Of a DNA stretch of 16,844 bases, positions 1 through 8,523 are shown in pieces (within the stretch, counting starts at the first letter, position 1; the number at the start of each line of letters is the position of its first letter). The stretch is from Thermodesulfovibrio sp. (GTDB taxonomy: Bacteria; Nitrospirota; Thermodesulfovibrionia; Thermodesulfovibrionales; JdFR-85): assembly GCA_027016675.1 (NCBI GenBank), contig JALUSH010000029.1, positions 1 through 16,844 of the forward strand, written 5' to 3'. Position numbers and translations under genes: made by a program. The notes under the pieces were generated by a model. The model worked only from the letters and a program-made list of their open reading frames with translations, was not told the origin of the DNA and did no database searches.

Positions 1-1456
1 AAACTATACATAATATAATAATAGTGATATTTATCCAGCCTGTAAAGAAGTACTTCAGGAATCCCTCACCTGCACTCGCTATCAGCATACCTTTCAAGAA
101 GCTATTCTCTGCTATACCACCAAGGATAAGTCCCATCACAACAGGTGCAGGAGAAAACCCGAACTTACTCGCAATATACATTACAATGCCAACAGTGAAC
201 ATTATTATTACATCATTAAAGGAGTTGTTGACACTGTATGTGCCGAATACTGCAAGCACAATAATGGAGGCAGCCATATACAGATCAGGCACCCTCATCA
301 CCCAGTAGGAATATCGAGAAAGCAGGATGCCGAATACAAGCATCAAAACCTGTGCCAGCAACAAGGAACCAATAAAGGTATTTACCAGGTGACCATGCAG
401 GAGAAAGAGATTTGGACCAGGGAAAATCCCGTGTATAAGAAGCCCTCCCAGAAGCACTGCAGCCGTTGGACTACCAGGTATGCTCAGGGTCAACAGAGGA
501 ACCAGAGAAGGCCCGACCATTGCATTGTTGGCAGACTCTGCAGCAACAACACCATCTGGAATCCCTGTTCCATACTTCTCTGGATGCCTTGAAAACTTTT
601 TAGCCTGATCATAGGCAACTATACCTGCAACCTGTCCTCCCACGCCTGGAATCAGTCCAATAATAGTACCCACAACTGAGCCTATACCAAGCACCCTGAC
701 CATCTTCAGGGTTCTCAAGAAGGTCTTGAAAAAGATTCCTTTCTCAGGTTGAAATTTTATTATTGTTCGTTGTGTACCATACCACTCTATTAATGTAAAT
801 ACCTGGGGTATGGCAAACAACCCGATCAATGCTGGCACTATATGAATGCCTCCTGTAAGCACCTCATGGAAAACAAAACGAAACTCTCCAGTAGTAGGGT
901 TTGCCCCTATGGTACTCAACCATACACCAAAGGCTCCTGCAATAAGAGATTTGATAATACTGCCAGAGCCAAGCCCAGCAACAACAGTGAGGCCAAGGAT
1001 GGATATCCAGAAGATCTCTGTTGATTGAAATTTCAGTGCAACCTCCGACAGTGGCAGGGTCAGGAATATCATTATCATCATCCCGAACACTCCACCAATA
1101 AAGGAACTGATAAAACACATGTAAAGGGTGGATTGTGCCTTGCCGGACCTGGCCAGAGGATATCCATCAAGCAGGGTGGCAATATTAGCCGGTGCCCCAG
1201 GAACATTTATAAGGATTGCAGAGATCGCACCACCTGCTACCGAGGCTGCATATACTGCACCCAATAGTATTAATCCTGTGGTGGGCTCCATATAAAAGGT
1301 GAAGGGCACAAGAAGGGCCACTGCAAGTGTGGGACTCACACCTGGCAAGGCACCAAGAATAATACCACCAAATACACCTGTCAACAACACAAGCATGTTG
1401 TTGAAGGTAAATATATCAGGTATGATACCTATGACACCTGTAAGACCTTCTAACAC
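1..1456 (-). CDS. tctA: TctA-family permease of a tripartite tricarboxylate transporter (3' end beyond window)
   Basis: This is the large membrane subunit of a TTT transporter, which takes up carboxylates by ion-coupled symport together with a periplasmic TctC protein. Translating the minus strand from a GTG at 1454-1456 gives 485 residues open to the edge. The family is usually about 500 residues, so only the last few are missing. A GAGGA ribosome site lies 6 nt upstream of the GTG. The two glycine/proline-rich half-repeats of the family are visible: GGIILGALPGVSPTLAVALL at 30-49 with INVPGAPAN near 83-91, and GLIPGVGGQVAG at 267-278 with LSIPGSPTAAVLLGG at 324-338. The rest is many hydrophobic helices. 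It follows tctC with no tctB between them. The substrate is unknown; by context it is a carboxylate used by the upstream enzymes. Confidence 0.93.
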   Translation of the reverse strand, partial: MLEGLTGVIGIIPDIFTFNNMLVLLTGVFGGIILGALPGVSPTLAVALLVPFTFYMEPTTGLILLGAVYAASVAGGAISAILINVPGAPANIATLLDGYPLARSGKAQSTLYMCFISSFIGGVFGMMIMIFLTLPLSEVALKFQSTEIFWISILGLTVVAGLGSGSIIKSLIAGAFGVWLSTIGANPTTGEFRFVFHEVLTGGIHIVPALIGLFAIPQVFTLIEWYGTQRTIIKFQPEKGIFFKTFLRTLKMVRVLGIGSVVGTIIGLIPGVGGQVAGIVAYDQAKKFSRHPEKYGTGIPDGVVAAESANNAMVGPSLVPLLTLSIPGSPTAAVLLGGLLIHGIFPGPNLFLLHGHLVNTFIGSLLLAQVLMLVFGILLSRYSYWVMRVPDLYMAASIIVLAVFGTYSVNNSFNDVIIMFTVGIVMYIASKFGFSPAPVVMGLILGGIAENSFLKGMLIASAGEGFLKYFFTGWINITIIILCIV

Positions 1457-1484
1457 AAATTGTCCTCTTCTCTTGTAGATTTAT

Positions 1485-1522
1485 ACACAGGTCAGGAGAC
1501 ACAACACTCCCCTGACCTGTGT
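1485..1522 (-). other. tctC-tctA intergenic RNA hairpin
   Basis: There is a perfect 12-bp inverted repeat, ACACAGGTCAGG at 1485-1496 and CCTGACCTGTGT at 1511-1522, with a 14-nt loop. It begins 9 bases after the tctC stop. On the transcribed strand no T-run follows, so it is not a classic terminator. A hairpin after a binding-protein gene commonly protects or attenuates mRNA so that more binding protein than permease is made. That role is inferred. Confidence 0.7.
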
Positions 1523-1531
1523 AATAGAGCC

Positions 1532-2509
1532 TTATTTAGACAGGATCTCTTTAAATACCTTCTGAAGTTCTTTCTCTGTCCTGCTCCACATCTCTTTTGT
1601 CTCTTCACGGGTCAGCACCATCATGCCTGACCCACCATCCTTCATTCTCTTCTGTACCTTCTTGTCCTCGAACATCTTTACAAAGGCGTCTGATAGTTTC
1701 TTTATTATCTCAGGAGGGGTTCCTTTGGGAGCTGCAATTCCTCTTCTGTTGTTACTGGTGTCATCAACATTGAATCCCAGTTCCTGGAAGGTCTTCACAT
1801 CAGGGATAAATGGATTCCTTTTAATGTCAGCAACAGCAAGAATCTTCAGTCTGTCTCTGGACCGATAGGCATCTGAGGTATTGTTAAAACCTGCCATCAC
1901 CTCACCACTTATTACTGCAAGCAAAGCAGGCACACCACCTTTATAAGGGATATATTTTGCCTTTATACCTGCTGCCTTCTCTAACTGTAAGAGTGCGATA
2001 TGGTGGCCTACAAATCGCCCAGCACCTGAAAATGTAACCTTACCTGGATTCTTTTTTGCATAATCTACAAGATCCTGCACAGAGTTGAAGGGACTGTTTT
2101 TTGGTACAACAAGCACAGCAGGGTCAGTACCCCAGTTCGCTATGGGCTCCATATTGTTGATATTGTATTTTGCCTTGTCAGGATAAACGATTGACTGTGC
2201 AATAAAGTGTGGCACATTATAAGCAACCAGTTCATATCCATCTTTTGAGGCTGAAGTGACAAACCAGTTCCATCCAACCATACCTCCACCACCAGGTTTG
2301 TTTATGATCACAATGGGTTGCCCCAGATAGGTCTGGGCCTTCATGGTGACTATTCGTGCCTGGAAGTCTGTAGCACCACCTGGTGAGTAAGAGACAATCA
2401 GTTTTATAGGTTTATCAGGATACTCTCCAGCTACTACAGTGCCTCCCAGTAAAAACAGGCAGACTACCACCAGTACTATTGTCTTTAAATATAGACCCTT
2501 CCACCTCAT
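1532..2509 (-). CDS. tctC: TctC/Bug-family periplasmic carboxylate-binding protein
   Basis: This is a 325-residue solute receptor that would deliver a carboxylate to TctA in the membrane. It has a basic N-terminus and a hydrophobic core at about 9-22, with a likely signal peptidase I cut after VVA at 25-27. The mature protein opens with YPDKPIKLIVSYSPGG, typical of the Bug family, followed by GQPIVIINKPGGGG near 63-76 and IPYKGGVPALLAVISGEV near 187-204. Length matches the family. An AGGAGGT site lies 5 nt before the ATG. The Cys in the signal region has no proper lipobox, so I expect a soluble periplasmic protein. Bug proteins bind many mono-, di- and aromatic carboxylates, so the ligand is open. 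Confidence 0.93.
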   Translation of the reverse strand: MRWKGLYLKTIVLVVVCLFLLGGTVVAGEYPDKPIKLIVSYSPGGATDFQARIVTMKAQTYLGQPIVIINKPGGGGMVGWNWFVTSASKDGYELVAYNVPHFIAQSIVYPDKAKYNINNMEPIANWGTDPAVLVVPKNSPFNSVQDLVDYAKKNPGKVTFSGAGRFVGHHIALLQLEKAAGIKAKYIPYKGGVPALLAVISGEVMAGFNNTSDAYRSRDRLKILAVADIKRNPFIPDVKTFQELGFNVDDTSNNRRGIAAPKGTPPEIIKKLSDAFVKMFEDKKVQKRMKDGGSGMMVLTREETKEMWSRTEKELQKVFKEILSK

Positions 2510-2528
2510 AAATACCTCCTTTTTGTTA

Positions 2529-2572
2529 CCCCTTCAAAAGGGGAGCAATTGCTCCAAACCCAGTAATACTGG
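2529..2572 (-). other. Three consecutive dyads between ligase and tctC genes
   Basis: The 84-base gap after the ligase stop holds three tandem palindromes: CCCCTT/AAGGGG at 2529-2543 (3-nt loop), the perfect 14-mer GGAGCAATTGCTCC at 2542-2555, and CCAGTA-A-TACTGG at 2560-2572. The first two share two bases, so they compete or stack. They lie just upstream of the tctC ribosome site and may act in mRNA processing, stability or partial termination. No T-run typical of full termination is seen. Confidence 0.55.
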
Positions 2573-2593
2573 ATTTTCGTTGAAGATGAATGA

Positions 2594-4246
2594 TCATCTC
2601 TTGCACCGCTCTTCTTCCCTCAGGACACGTCGTAATATCTTTCCAGCAGGTGATAGAGGCAGTTCTTCACGAAATTCGATAATTCGAGGAACCTTGTATG
2701 CAGAGAGATGTCTTTTACAGTAATTAATAATATCCTCTGCATTCAGAGAGCCCTTTGCCTCATCAGTAGGAACAATAAAGGCCTTGACATTTTCTCCTCT
2801 GTAGGTGTCTGGTATACCTATTACAGCGCATAGTTTTACCCCCGGATACTTGTAAAGGACCTCTTCCACCTCCCGTGGCCAGACCTTGAACCCTGATGCA
2901 TTTATAAAGTCCTTCAGCCTGTCCACAACATACAGGTATCCTTCCTCATCCATCCTCACCACATCGCCTGTACGGAACCACCCATCCTGAATCGCCTCAG
3001 CCGTGGCCTCTGGATTATCAAGATAACCCTTCATAACCTGAGGACCCCTGATAAGGAGTTCTCCTTCCTCTCCAATAGACACATCCTGACCTGTCTGGAT
3101 ATCAACAATTCTGACATCAGTATCTGGCAGAGGAATGCCAATTGAACCTGCCTTTGGCCTCTCTATGGGATTAGCCACTGCAAGAGGACTTGTCTCTGTC
3201 AGACCATATGCCTCTACAAGCACCTCCTTACCTGCCAGGGTATCAAATGCCTTTTTTATCTGTACAGGAAGAGGAGCAGCACCTGTTCTGCATGCCTTAA
3301 GCGACGAATAATCGCATCTGCAGGCATCCTTATCATTAAGCAAGGCAGCAAAGAGTGTATGAACTCCAAATAATCTGGTGGCCCTGTATTTTTCCACGAT
3401 CTTTCCTATAACTGGTGGATTGGCACGTTGTAGTACCAGCAGGGTTGCTCCTGCATAAAGCGGCACATTCATTACACCTGTCATGCCGCCACTATGTGAC
3501 ATGGGAATTACACAGACACACCTTTCCTCACAGGGCTCAAAGGCATACCATGTGGCAAACTGGATGGTGTTAACCACAATATTTCGATGGGTAAGCATGG
3601 CTCCCTTTGGCTCTCCTGTTGTACCACCGGTATAAAGGATAACCGCTACATCCTCAACCGGGTCTATTTCGGGTAGGGATATTTCTTTATTTTTACTAAT
3701 GAGTTCCTCAAAAGATAACATGTGACTGTCTGATTTCTTTTCCACAGAAGGCTGCAGGGTGGCAGCGATTATCTTTACATCAAGCTCTGTAGATGCCTTT
3801 TTAACCTCTTCAATTGATTTTTCACTGACCACAACTGCTTTTACTTTAGAATTCTTGAATGTCTTATGCAGTTCCTCACATCTGGCCCTGGCATTATTTG
3901 GCACAACAGTGCCACCTGCCATCATAATCCCGTAATAACTAATGATATAAGCAGGGCTGTTTGGTAACACCGTGGCCACCCTGTCTCCCTTTTTTATTCC
4001 CAGTCCTCTCAGGCTTGCTGACAGGGCGAGGGCATTATCAAATAACTCTCGATAGGTCAGACGTTGTAACACCTCCATGTTCTCATAATCCAAAAACAGT
4101 ATGGCATCTTTATCAGCAAAAGAGTCCAGGTTTCTTTCCAGTATCCACCATGCTGGTACCATAGGATATTCGATAGATCTGGGCACATGGGCAGGCCAGA
4201 ATCTAAACCATGGCCTTTCTTGTTGATGAAAAGAGTTACATTGCAT
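2594..4246 (-). CDS. AMP-forming acyl-CoA ligase
   Basis: This ANL-superfamily enzyme activates a carboxylic acid with ATP and CoA through an acyl-AMP intermediate. It has 550 residues, normal for FadD/4-coumarate-ligase-like members. Visible motifs are the P-loop YTGGTTGEPKG at 205-215, YGLTET at 347-352, WFRTGD at 423-428, the hinge region DRLKDFINASGFKV at 442-455, and the adenylation lysine K536 in SPAGKILRR. The ATG has GGGGAGGT 8 nt upstream. It lies between the oxidoreductase genes and the TTT genes, so it probably activates the imported acid or a product of it. The acid pocket cannot be assigned by eye. It resembles general medium/long-chain or aryl ligases more than PaaK-type phenylacetate ligases. 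Confidence 0.92.
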   Translation of the reverse strand: MQCNSFHQQERPWFRFWPAHVPRSIEYPMVPAWWILERNLDSFADKDAILFLDYENMEVLQRLTYRELFDNALALSASLRGLGIKKGDRVATVLPNSPAYIISYYGIMMAGGTVVPNNARARCEELHKTFKNSKVKAVVVSEKSIEEVKKASTELDVKIIAATLQPSVEKKSDSHMLSFEELISKNKEISLPEIDPVEDVAVILYTGGTTGEPKGAMLTHRNIVVNTIQFATWYAFEPCEERCVCVIPMSHSGGMTGVMNVPLYAGATLLVLQRANPPVIGKIVEKYRATRLFGVHTLFAALLNDKDACRCDYSSLKACRTGAAPLPVQIKKAFDTLAGKEVLVEAYGLTETSPLAVANPIERPKAGSIGIPLPDTDVRIVDIQTGQDVSIGEEGELLIRGPQVMKGYLDNPEATAEAIQDGWFRTGDVVRMDEEGYLYVVDRLKDFINASGFKVWPREVEEVLYKYPGVKLCAVIGIPDTYRGENVKAFIVPTDEAKGSLNAEDIINYCKRHLSAYKVPRIIEFREELPLSPAGKILRRVLREEERCKR

Positions 4247-4262
4247 GTATACTTACCTCCCC

Positions 4263-4288
4263 GGTAGTTGTTGAACCTGTAAACTACC
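4263..4288 (-). other. Hairpin spanning gamma-subunit stop and ligase leader
   Basis: GGTAGTT at 4263-4269 and AACTACC at 4282-4288 form a perfect 7-bp stem with a 12-nt loop. It includes the stop codon of the gamma-subunit gene (4284-4286) and abuts the GGGGAGGT ribosome site of the ligase. It may tune ligase translation. The functional claim is inferred. Confidence 0.45.
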
Positions 4289-4823
4289 CCTTGCCATTAA
4301 AAAGGGAATACCCTATCTCAAAGGCCCTTTTGTTTTCCTCATGAAACTTAGGTATAACGTGCAAAATACTTTCAAGCACTGTGTCTCGATTCAGAACATC
4401 AAGGTGCCTGGAGATGGCACCAAGCATAATGGTATTTGCGAATACAGGCCGTCCAAAGTTCTGTACTGACAGATCCTTGGCTGGCACTGGCTTCTGTCTG
4501 CATGTAAGGGTATCATCGATTTCAACCACAAAGGCAGGATCGTATAATATAATTCCCCTGGTAACAAGATGTTTAAAGGAATTATATGCAGCAAGGGACA
4601 AAGCAGCAAAGATATCAGGATTCTCTACAATAGGACTGTCAATAGGCTCCTTTGAGATAACAACCTGACTTCTTACATACCCACCCCTCATCTCTGTACC
4701 ATGACTCTTCAACATGGTAACACGGTATCCTTCTTTAACCGCAGCCTCCCCTATAATCTGGCCGAGCCTCACCACACCCTGCCCTCCAAATCCGCTTGCA
4801 AGAATTTCAGTCCTGACTTTCAT
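4284..4823 (-). CDS. 2-oxoacid:acceptor oxidoreductase, gamma subunit
   Basis: This 179-residue gamma subunit belongs to the pyruvate/2-oxoglutarate/indolepyruvate ferredoxin oxidoreductase family (KorC/VorA/PadE-like). It completes the CoA-dependent oxidative decarboxylase made by the next two upstream genes. The N-terminal nucleotide-type loop GFGGQGVVRLG at 11-21 and SHGTEMRGGYVRSQVVIS at 40-57 are family signatures. Its ATG overlaps the beta-subunit stop (ATGA at 4820-4823), and AAGGAGGT lies 10 nt upstream, which points to translational coupling and matched amounts. The substrate class cannot be told from this subunit. Confidence 0.92.
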   Translation of the reverse strand: MKVRTEILASGFGGQGVVRLGQIIGEAAVKEGYRVTMLKSHGTEMRGGYVRSQVVISKEPIDSPIVENPDIFAALSLAAYNSFKHLVTRGIILYDPAFVVEIDDTLTCRQKPVPAKDLSVQNFGRPVFANTIMLGAISRHLDVLNRDTVLESILHVIPKFHEENKRAFEIGYSLFNGKG

Positions 4824-5656
4824 GCTGCTGTTGACCTCCTTATCCTTTCGATATTTTTCCGTATAGTTTCGGAAAACTCAGGCCTCGAATTACTGGCATC
4901 ATAATAAATACCTGTAGCCCATAGAGTCTCCTCCTTTTCTTCACCCAGAGGAGCAGCCTTGCTCTCAATCCATTTATATATTTTCAATGGACTTCTTGTG
5001 CCAAGCTCTCTACTTCCGAAGTTGGTAGGGCAGGGATAGATAATATGGATTAAAGAAAACCCTCTATTTTGTATTCCCTTTTTGATGCTTTCCACTACAC
5101 GATACCCATCCATGGATACATGACGGGCCAGGAAGGTAGCACCTGCATACCTCAATATATTCAGTACATCCATCCCTTCGCTCATCAAGTTCTGTTCAAA
5201 CATTCCATAGGGACTGCTGTCAGTTTTGCTGCCGTAAGGCGTGGTCCAGCCGTACTGTCCACCTGTGGACATGTAACCCAGGTTATCATTCACTATTACT
5301 GTAAGATCAGCATTACAGCGTGCAGCATGTATCAGGTGTAATAATCCTATACCAAAGGCATCTCCATCACCTACAGTGAGTATGATCTTCTTCTCCGGTG
5401 GCAGAGCAAGCCTCAATCCCCTTGCTATTGCATATACCCTTCCATGGGTACCGGCAAATCCATCTCCCTTCCATGTACCAAAGGTCTGACGGCCTGCACA
5501 TCCAATAGAGGTGCCCCATACTACATCCTCCACCTCGAGGCCGAGTTCATAAATAGCCTGTACAACTGCCTTGTGGTTTATACCCAGACCACAACCCGAA
5601 CAGGCTGTGCTGGGAATCTTTCTTGGTCTTAAATACTTCCTGGCCAGATAATCCAT
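4820..5656 (-). CDS. 2-oxoacid:acceptor oxidoreductase, beta (TPP-binding) subunit
   Basis: This subunit binds thiamine diphosphate and a 4Fe-4S cluster. I start it at 5656 (MDYLARKYL, 278 residues). GGAGGAG at 5664-5670 lies 7 nt upstream, and the alpha gene stops one base before. The in-frame ATG at 5692 would overlap the alpha gene and add 12 atypical residues. The likely cluster cysteines are C19 and C22 (CSGCG), C53 and C209 (YPCPTN). The TPP motif is GDGDAFGIG at 97-105 with VNDNLGYMSTGGQ at 122-134. These match the KorB/PadI-type beta subunit. The reaction is 2-oxoacid + CoA to acyl-CoA + CO2 + reduced carrier. Confidence 0.94.
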   Translation of the reverse strand: MDYLARKYLRPRKIPSTACSGCGLGINHKAVVQAIYELGLEVEDVVWGTSIGCAGRQTFGTWKGDGFAGTHGRVYAIARGLRLALPPEKKIILTVGDGDAFGIGLLHLIHAARCNADLTVIVNDNLGYMSTGGQYGWTTPYGSKTDSSPYGMFEQNLMSEGMDVLNILRYAGATFLARHVSMDGYRVVESIKKGIQNRGFSLIHIIYPCPTNFGSRELGTRSPLKIYKWIESKAAPLGEEKEETLWATGIYYDASNSRPEFSETIRKNIERIRRSTAA

Positions 5657-5657
5657 A

Positions 5658-6833
5658 TTACCACTCCTCCAGCTGCCAGCCCTTTCGAGCAAGAGGCTGG
5701 CCCTTTAGAATTTTTTCGAATATCTCAATTAAATCATTCACTGTTGGCAACTCCCCGCAACATCCTGTAAAATGCACCTCCGAATCCTTACCAGCAGCAC
5801 GTTGAACTTCTCGTACTAACTGTCCATCCCAGTTCAGCTCCACTACAAGATATTTGTTCCTTTTCTGGAAATGTTCATCAGGAAAGGGCCACAGATTTAT
5901 CAAACGGAGGGCACCTACCTTCAGACCTTCCTGACGAGCCCTGGCTACTGCTGTATTGACCACCCGTGAAGGTGTACCATATGAAACAACAATTAAATCA
6001 GGATCATCATCCATGAATTTTTTCTCATGCAGATGACTAAAGAGTTCTCTATGATTACGGATCTTATATATTAGACGATGGGCATGCTTATGGTGTGCCT
6101 CAACCTCTTCAATATCATAACCTTCCTCTGTGGGTGTCCAGTCAGAACACAATGCACCTGTATTGTGACCCAGCACAACAGGGGGAATATCTATCTCATC
6201 TGTGGGTGGATAAAAGTTGGGCCCCCTGTTTATCTTCCTTGGCCATATCCTGAACCCCATATCCTTCATTTCATCCTCATTCTCAGGCACACTGATATCT
6301 TCAAATCCATCGGTAATTAGCTGGTCAGCAAGAACTGTAACCGGGGTTCTGAATCGTTCTGACAGATAAAATGCCTCCACTGTTATGGCCATGGCTTCCT
6401 GTGCAGAGTTGGGAGCCAAGACAATTGTTTCATAATTTCCCCCCTGTGTGGGATATCGGGTCAGATAGAACTCTCCCTGACCAGGTGCACCTGTAATACC
6501 ACTCACAGGACCTACACGGCCAGAATTCAGGATAACCAGGGGAATCTCACAACCAATTGCCCACCCATAAGGATCAGCATAGAGAATATATCCAGGGCCT
6601 GATGTTGCTGTCATTGCCTTGTATCCACCCAGGGATGCCCCTATACAGAGATGAAGAGCCGCACATTCATCCTCACCCTGCAGATATATGCCTCCCACCT
6701 GTGGTAGCCTTCGTGACATGGCCTCAGCAATTTCAGTTGCCGGAGTAATAGGATAACCAGCAAAAAAGCGACAGCCTGCAAGAATTGCACCCTCAGTAAT
6801 AGCAAAATTCCCTGTTTCAAGATATCTCTTCAT
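5658..6833 (-). CDS. 2-oxoacid:acceptor oxidoreductase, alpha subunit
   Basis: This is a 391-residue alpha subunit of the KorA/VorB/PadG family. It carries the pyrimidine-binding part of the TPP site and the substrate and CoA contacts. GYPITPATEIAEAM at 26-39 is the family hallmark, and GEDECAALHLCIGASLGG near 53-70 contains the expected TPP-activating glutamate. The SGPG and GAPGQGEFYLTRYPTQGG segments follow, as in the family. Its ATG overlaps the upstream gene's TGA (6830-6833), with AAGGAG 7 nt before it. Alpha, beta and gamma are separate genes as in four-subunit enzymes, but no small ferredoxin-subunit gene is present. Those clusters appear to be supplied by the upstream GltD-like protein. 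Confidence 0.94.
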   Translation of the reverse strand: MKRYLETGNFAITEGAILAGCRFFAGYPITPATEIAEAMSRRLPQVGGIYLQGEDECAALHLCIGASLGGYKAMTATSGPGYILYADPYGWAIGCEIPLVILNSGRVGPVSGITGAPGQGEFYLTRYPTQGGNYETIVLAPNSAQEAMAITVEAFYLSERFRTPVTVLADQLITDGFEDISVPENEDEMKDMGFRIWPRKINRGPNFYPPTDEIDIPPVVLGHNTGALCSDWTPTEEGYDIEEVEAHHKHAHRLIYKIRNHRELFSHLHEKKFMDDDPDLIVVSYGTPSRVVNTAVARARQEGLKVGALRLINLWPFPDEHFQKRNKYLVVELNWDGQLVREVQRAAGKDSEVHFTGCCGELPTVNDLIEIFEKILKGQPLARKGWQLEEW

Positions 6834-8479
6834 ACCTTCACTCCTTCAGCCACTTTTATTTCAATACAAAAATCAGGACAGTTATAGAAACATTTTTTGC
6901 AGCCCACACAGTTCTGTGGATTTCTGACCTCAACAGGCCGGTAGCCCTTTGCATTGAAACGACTTCCCTGTACAAATACCTCCATCTGACAGACATTTAT
7001 GCAATATCCACATTCCTTACAGGCATCAAAATCAACCTCCACATTGAAATGTCTGTAATCACACCACAAACACCTGTCTGACTCCTTCCTTGCAAGATAT
7101 GGATTAAGCGTCTTTTCAACTATATCAAAGTTGTTTATCCTCACTCCTGCTGGACTGCTTGGTATCTCCACCCTTGGCGAAGATACCTCTGGATAAAAGC
7201 TCATGTTAAGGTCTGTTTCTTCCGGAACGAGTCTCAGCGTTATATCTCCGTCACCTCCAAGGTAAGTGTCAATAAATGATGCTGCACGTTTTCCATGGCC
7301 GATTGCCTCTATAATCGAGGCAGGTCCCAAAACAGCATCGCCTCCAGCAAAAACCCCTTCCATATCTGTTGCAAGATTAAAAGAATCCACATTAATGCGT
7401 CCGTTATCATTACGAGAAATACCGAAATCCTCCTTCAAGACCACCTCCTGTCCAATTGCTGAGATTACGGTATCAAAGAGTTCACTATAGTCAAAACCAT
7501 ATTTACAGACTGGCTTTGGCCTTCCACTTTCATCGGGCGGCCCCAGTTCCATGCAATCGAAGGTTACCTTCAGGGCATCCCCCTGTTGCTCAATTGCTGA
7601 TGGAGCAGACAGGAAAACAATCTTAACTCCCTCTTCAATGGCTGCGTCAATTTCATCTGGATAGGCAGGCATTTCATTCCTTGTTCGTCTGTAAAATATC
7701 TTGACCTCCTTCGCTCCCATCCGAACCGCTGTACGTGCAGCATCAATAGCTGCATTTCCACCACCGATCACACAAACTCTTTCTCCTACCTGAATTGCCT
7801 TACCTGTCTTGACTGATTCCAGAAACTCTATAGCACCAATCACTCCTCTCAAGCTTTCACCAGGAATGCCAAGAGAGGCGCTTTTTTGTGCTCCACAGGC
7901 AATATAAATGGCATGATAACCTAATTTCTTTAGCTCTTCAATCGATTCAACCCTTGAGTTTGTCAGGATTTTGACCCCGGCATCTGTAATCTCCTTTATC
8001 TCTGCCCTTACAATCTCGCTGGGAAGCCGATATTCTGGAATTGCCCATCGCATCATTCCGCCTGGTTCAGGTCTGCTTTCAAAGATGGTCACCTCGTGAC
8101 CCTTCAGAGCAAGCAGATAACCTGCCGTTAACCCACTGGGGCCTGCCCCTATAATGGCCACCCTTTTGCCAGAGGGAGGATTCTTTTTAATGCCTTCCTT
8201 CCATTGTGTACCCCCCTTTTCAGCTGCAAATCTCTTCAGGGCCCTGATTGCTATAGGTTCGTCAAACTGCCCCTTTCCACACCTGGCTTCACATGGAGCA
8301 AAACATGCATAGCCACATATGGATGGAAAGGGAATCGCCTCACGAATTATGGATAGGGATTCATCAAATTTACCATTTGCTATGGCCCTTATATATCTTG
8401 GAACATCAATGCCTGCTGGACAGTACTCCTGACAGGGAGCAACCTTACGAGACAATTTCAAACAGTCCATGGTTTGCAT
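6830..8479 (-). CDS. GltD-like FAD oxidoreductase with C-terminal 2x[4Fe-4S] ferredoxin domain
   Basis: This 549-residue flavoprotein probably moves electrons between the 2-oxoacid oxidoreductase and NAD(P). The N-terminal cysteines (C16, C20, C55, C59, C63, C67) resemble the Fe-S domain of glutamate synthase small subunit and NfnB. The first FAD Rossmann motif is GAGPSGLTAGYLL at 111-123. The NAD(P) motif is GGGNAAIDAART at 239-250 with YRRTRNEMPA at 263-272. FAGGDAVLGPASIIEA at 377-392 completes the FAD site. The tail has CKECGYCINVC at 487-497 and CVGCKKCFYNCPDFC at 524-538, two 4Fe-4S sites that would replace the missing delta ferredoxin subunit. An ATG at 8581 is in frame, but the sigma-54 promoter lies inside that extension, and GGAGG at 8489-8493 serves 8479. 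It is the first gene of the operon. Confidence 0.92.
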   Translation of the reverse strand: MQTMDCLKLSRKVAPCQEYCPAGIDVPRYIRAIANGKFDESLSIIREAIPFPSICGYACFAPCEARCGKGQFDEPIAIRALKRFAAEKGGTQWKEGIKKNPPSGKRVAIIGAGPSGLTAGYLLALKGHEVTIFESRPEPGGMMRWAIPEYRLPSEIVRAEIKEITDAGVKILTNSRVESIEELKKLGYHAIYIACGAQKSASLGIPGESLRGVIGAIEFLESVKTGKAIQVGERVCVIGGGNAAIDAARTAVRMGAKEVKIFYRRTRNEMPAYPDEIDAAIEEGVKIVFLSAPSAIEQQGDALKVTFDCMELGPPDESGRPKPVCKYGFDYSELFDTVISAIGQEVVLKEDFGISRNDNGRINVDSFNLATDMEGVFAGGDAVLGPASIIEAIGHGKRAASFIDTYLGGDGDITLRLVPEETDLNMSFYPEVSSPRVEIPSSPAGVRINNFDIVEKTLNPYLARKESDRCLWCDYRHFNVEVDFDACKECGYCINVCQMEVFVQGSRFNAKGYRPVEVRNPQNCVGCKKCFYNCPDFCIEIKVAEGVKV

Positions 8480-8488
8480 ATCAGGTAT

Positions 8489-8493
8489 CCTCC
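8489..8493 (-). promoter_or_regulatory. Ribosome binding site fixing the flavoprotein start
   Basis: GGAGG on the minus strand lies 9 nt before the ATG at 8477-8479. It is downstream of the predicted transcription start near 8513, so the reading frame above it (to 8581) would not be on the mRNA. Confidence 0.8.
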
Positions 8494-8523
8494 GCTTGGT
8501 TTGTTTTTTTAAACTGATAGTAC

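Noticed and set aside
24..1267. Short plus- and minus-strand frames in the left 1.3 kb
   Set aside because: All lie within tctA on the minus strand, which translates to a continuous family-matching protein open to the window edge.
2426..2509. Lipoprotein signal in TctC
   Set aside because: The Cys at residue 17 lies in the hydrophobic core without a lipobox, and a normal signal peptidase I cut after residue 27 fits better.
4820..5692. Longer start (ATG 5692) for the beta subunit
   Set aside because: It would overlap the alpha gene by 35 bases and add 12 atypical residues, while ATG 5656 has GGAGGAG at 7 nt.
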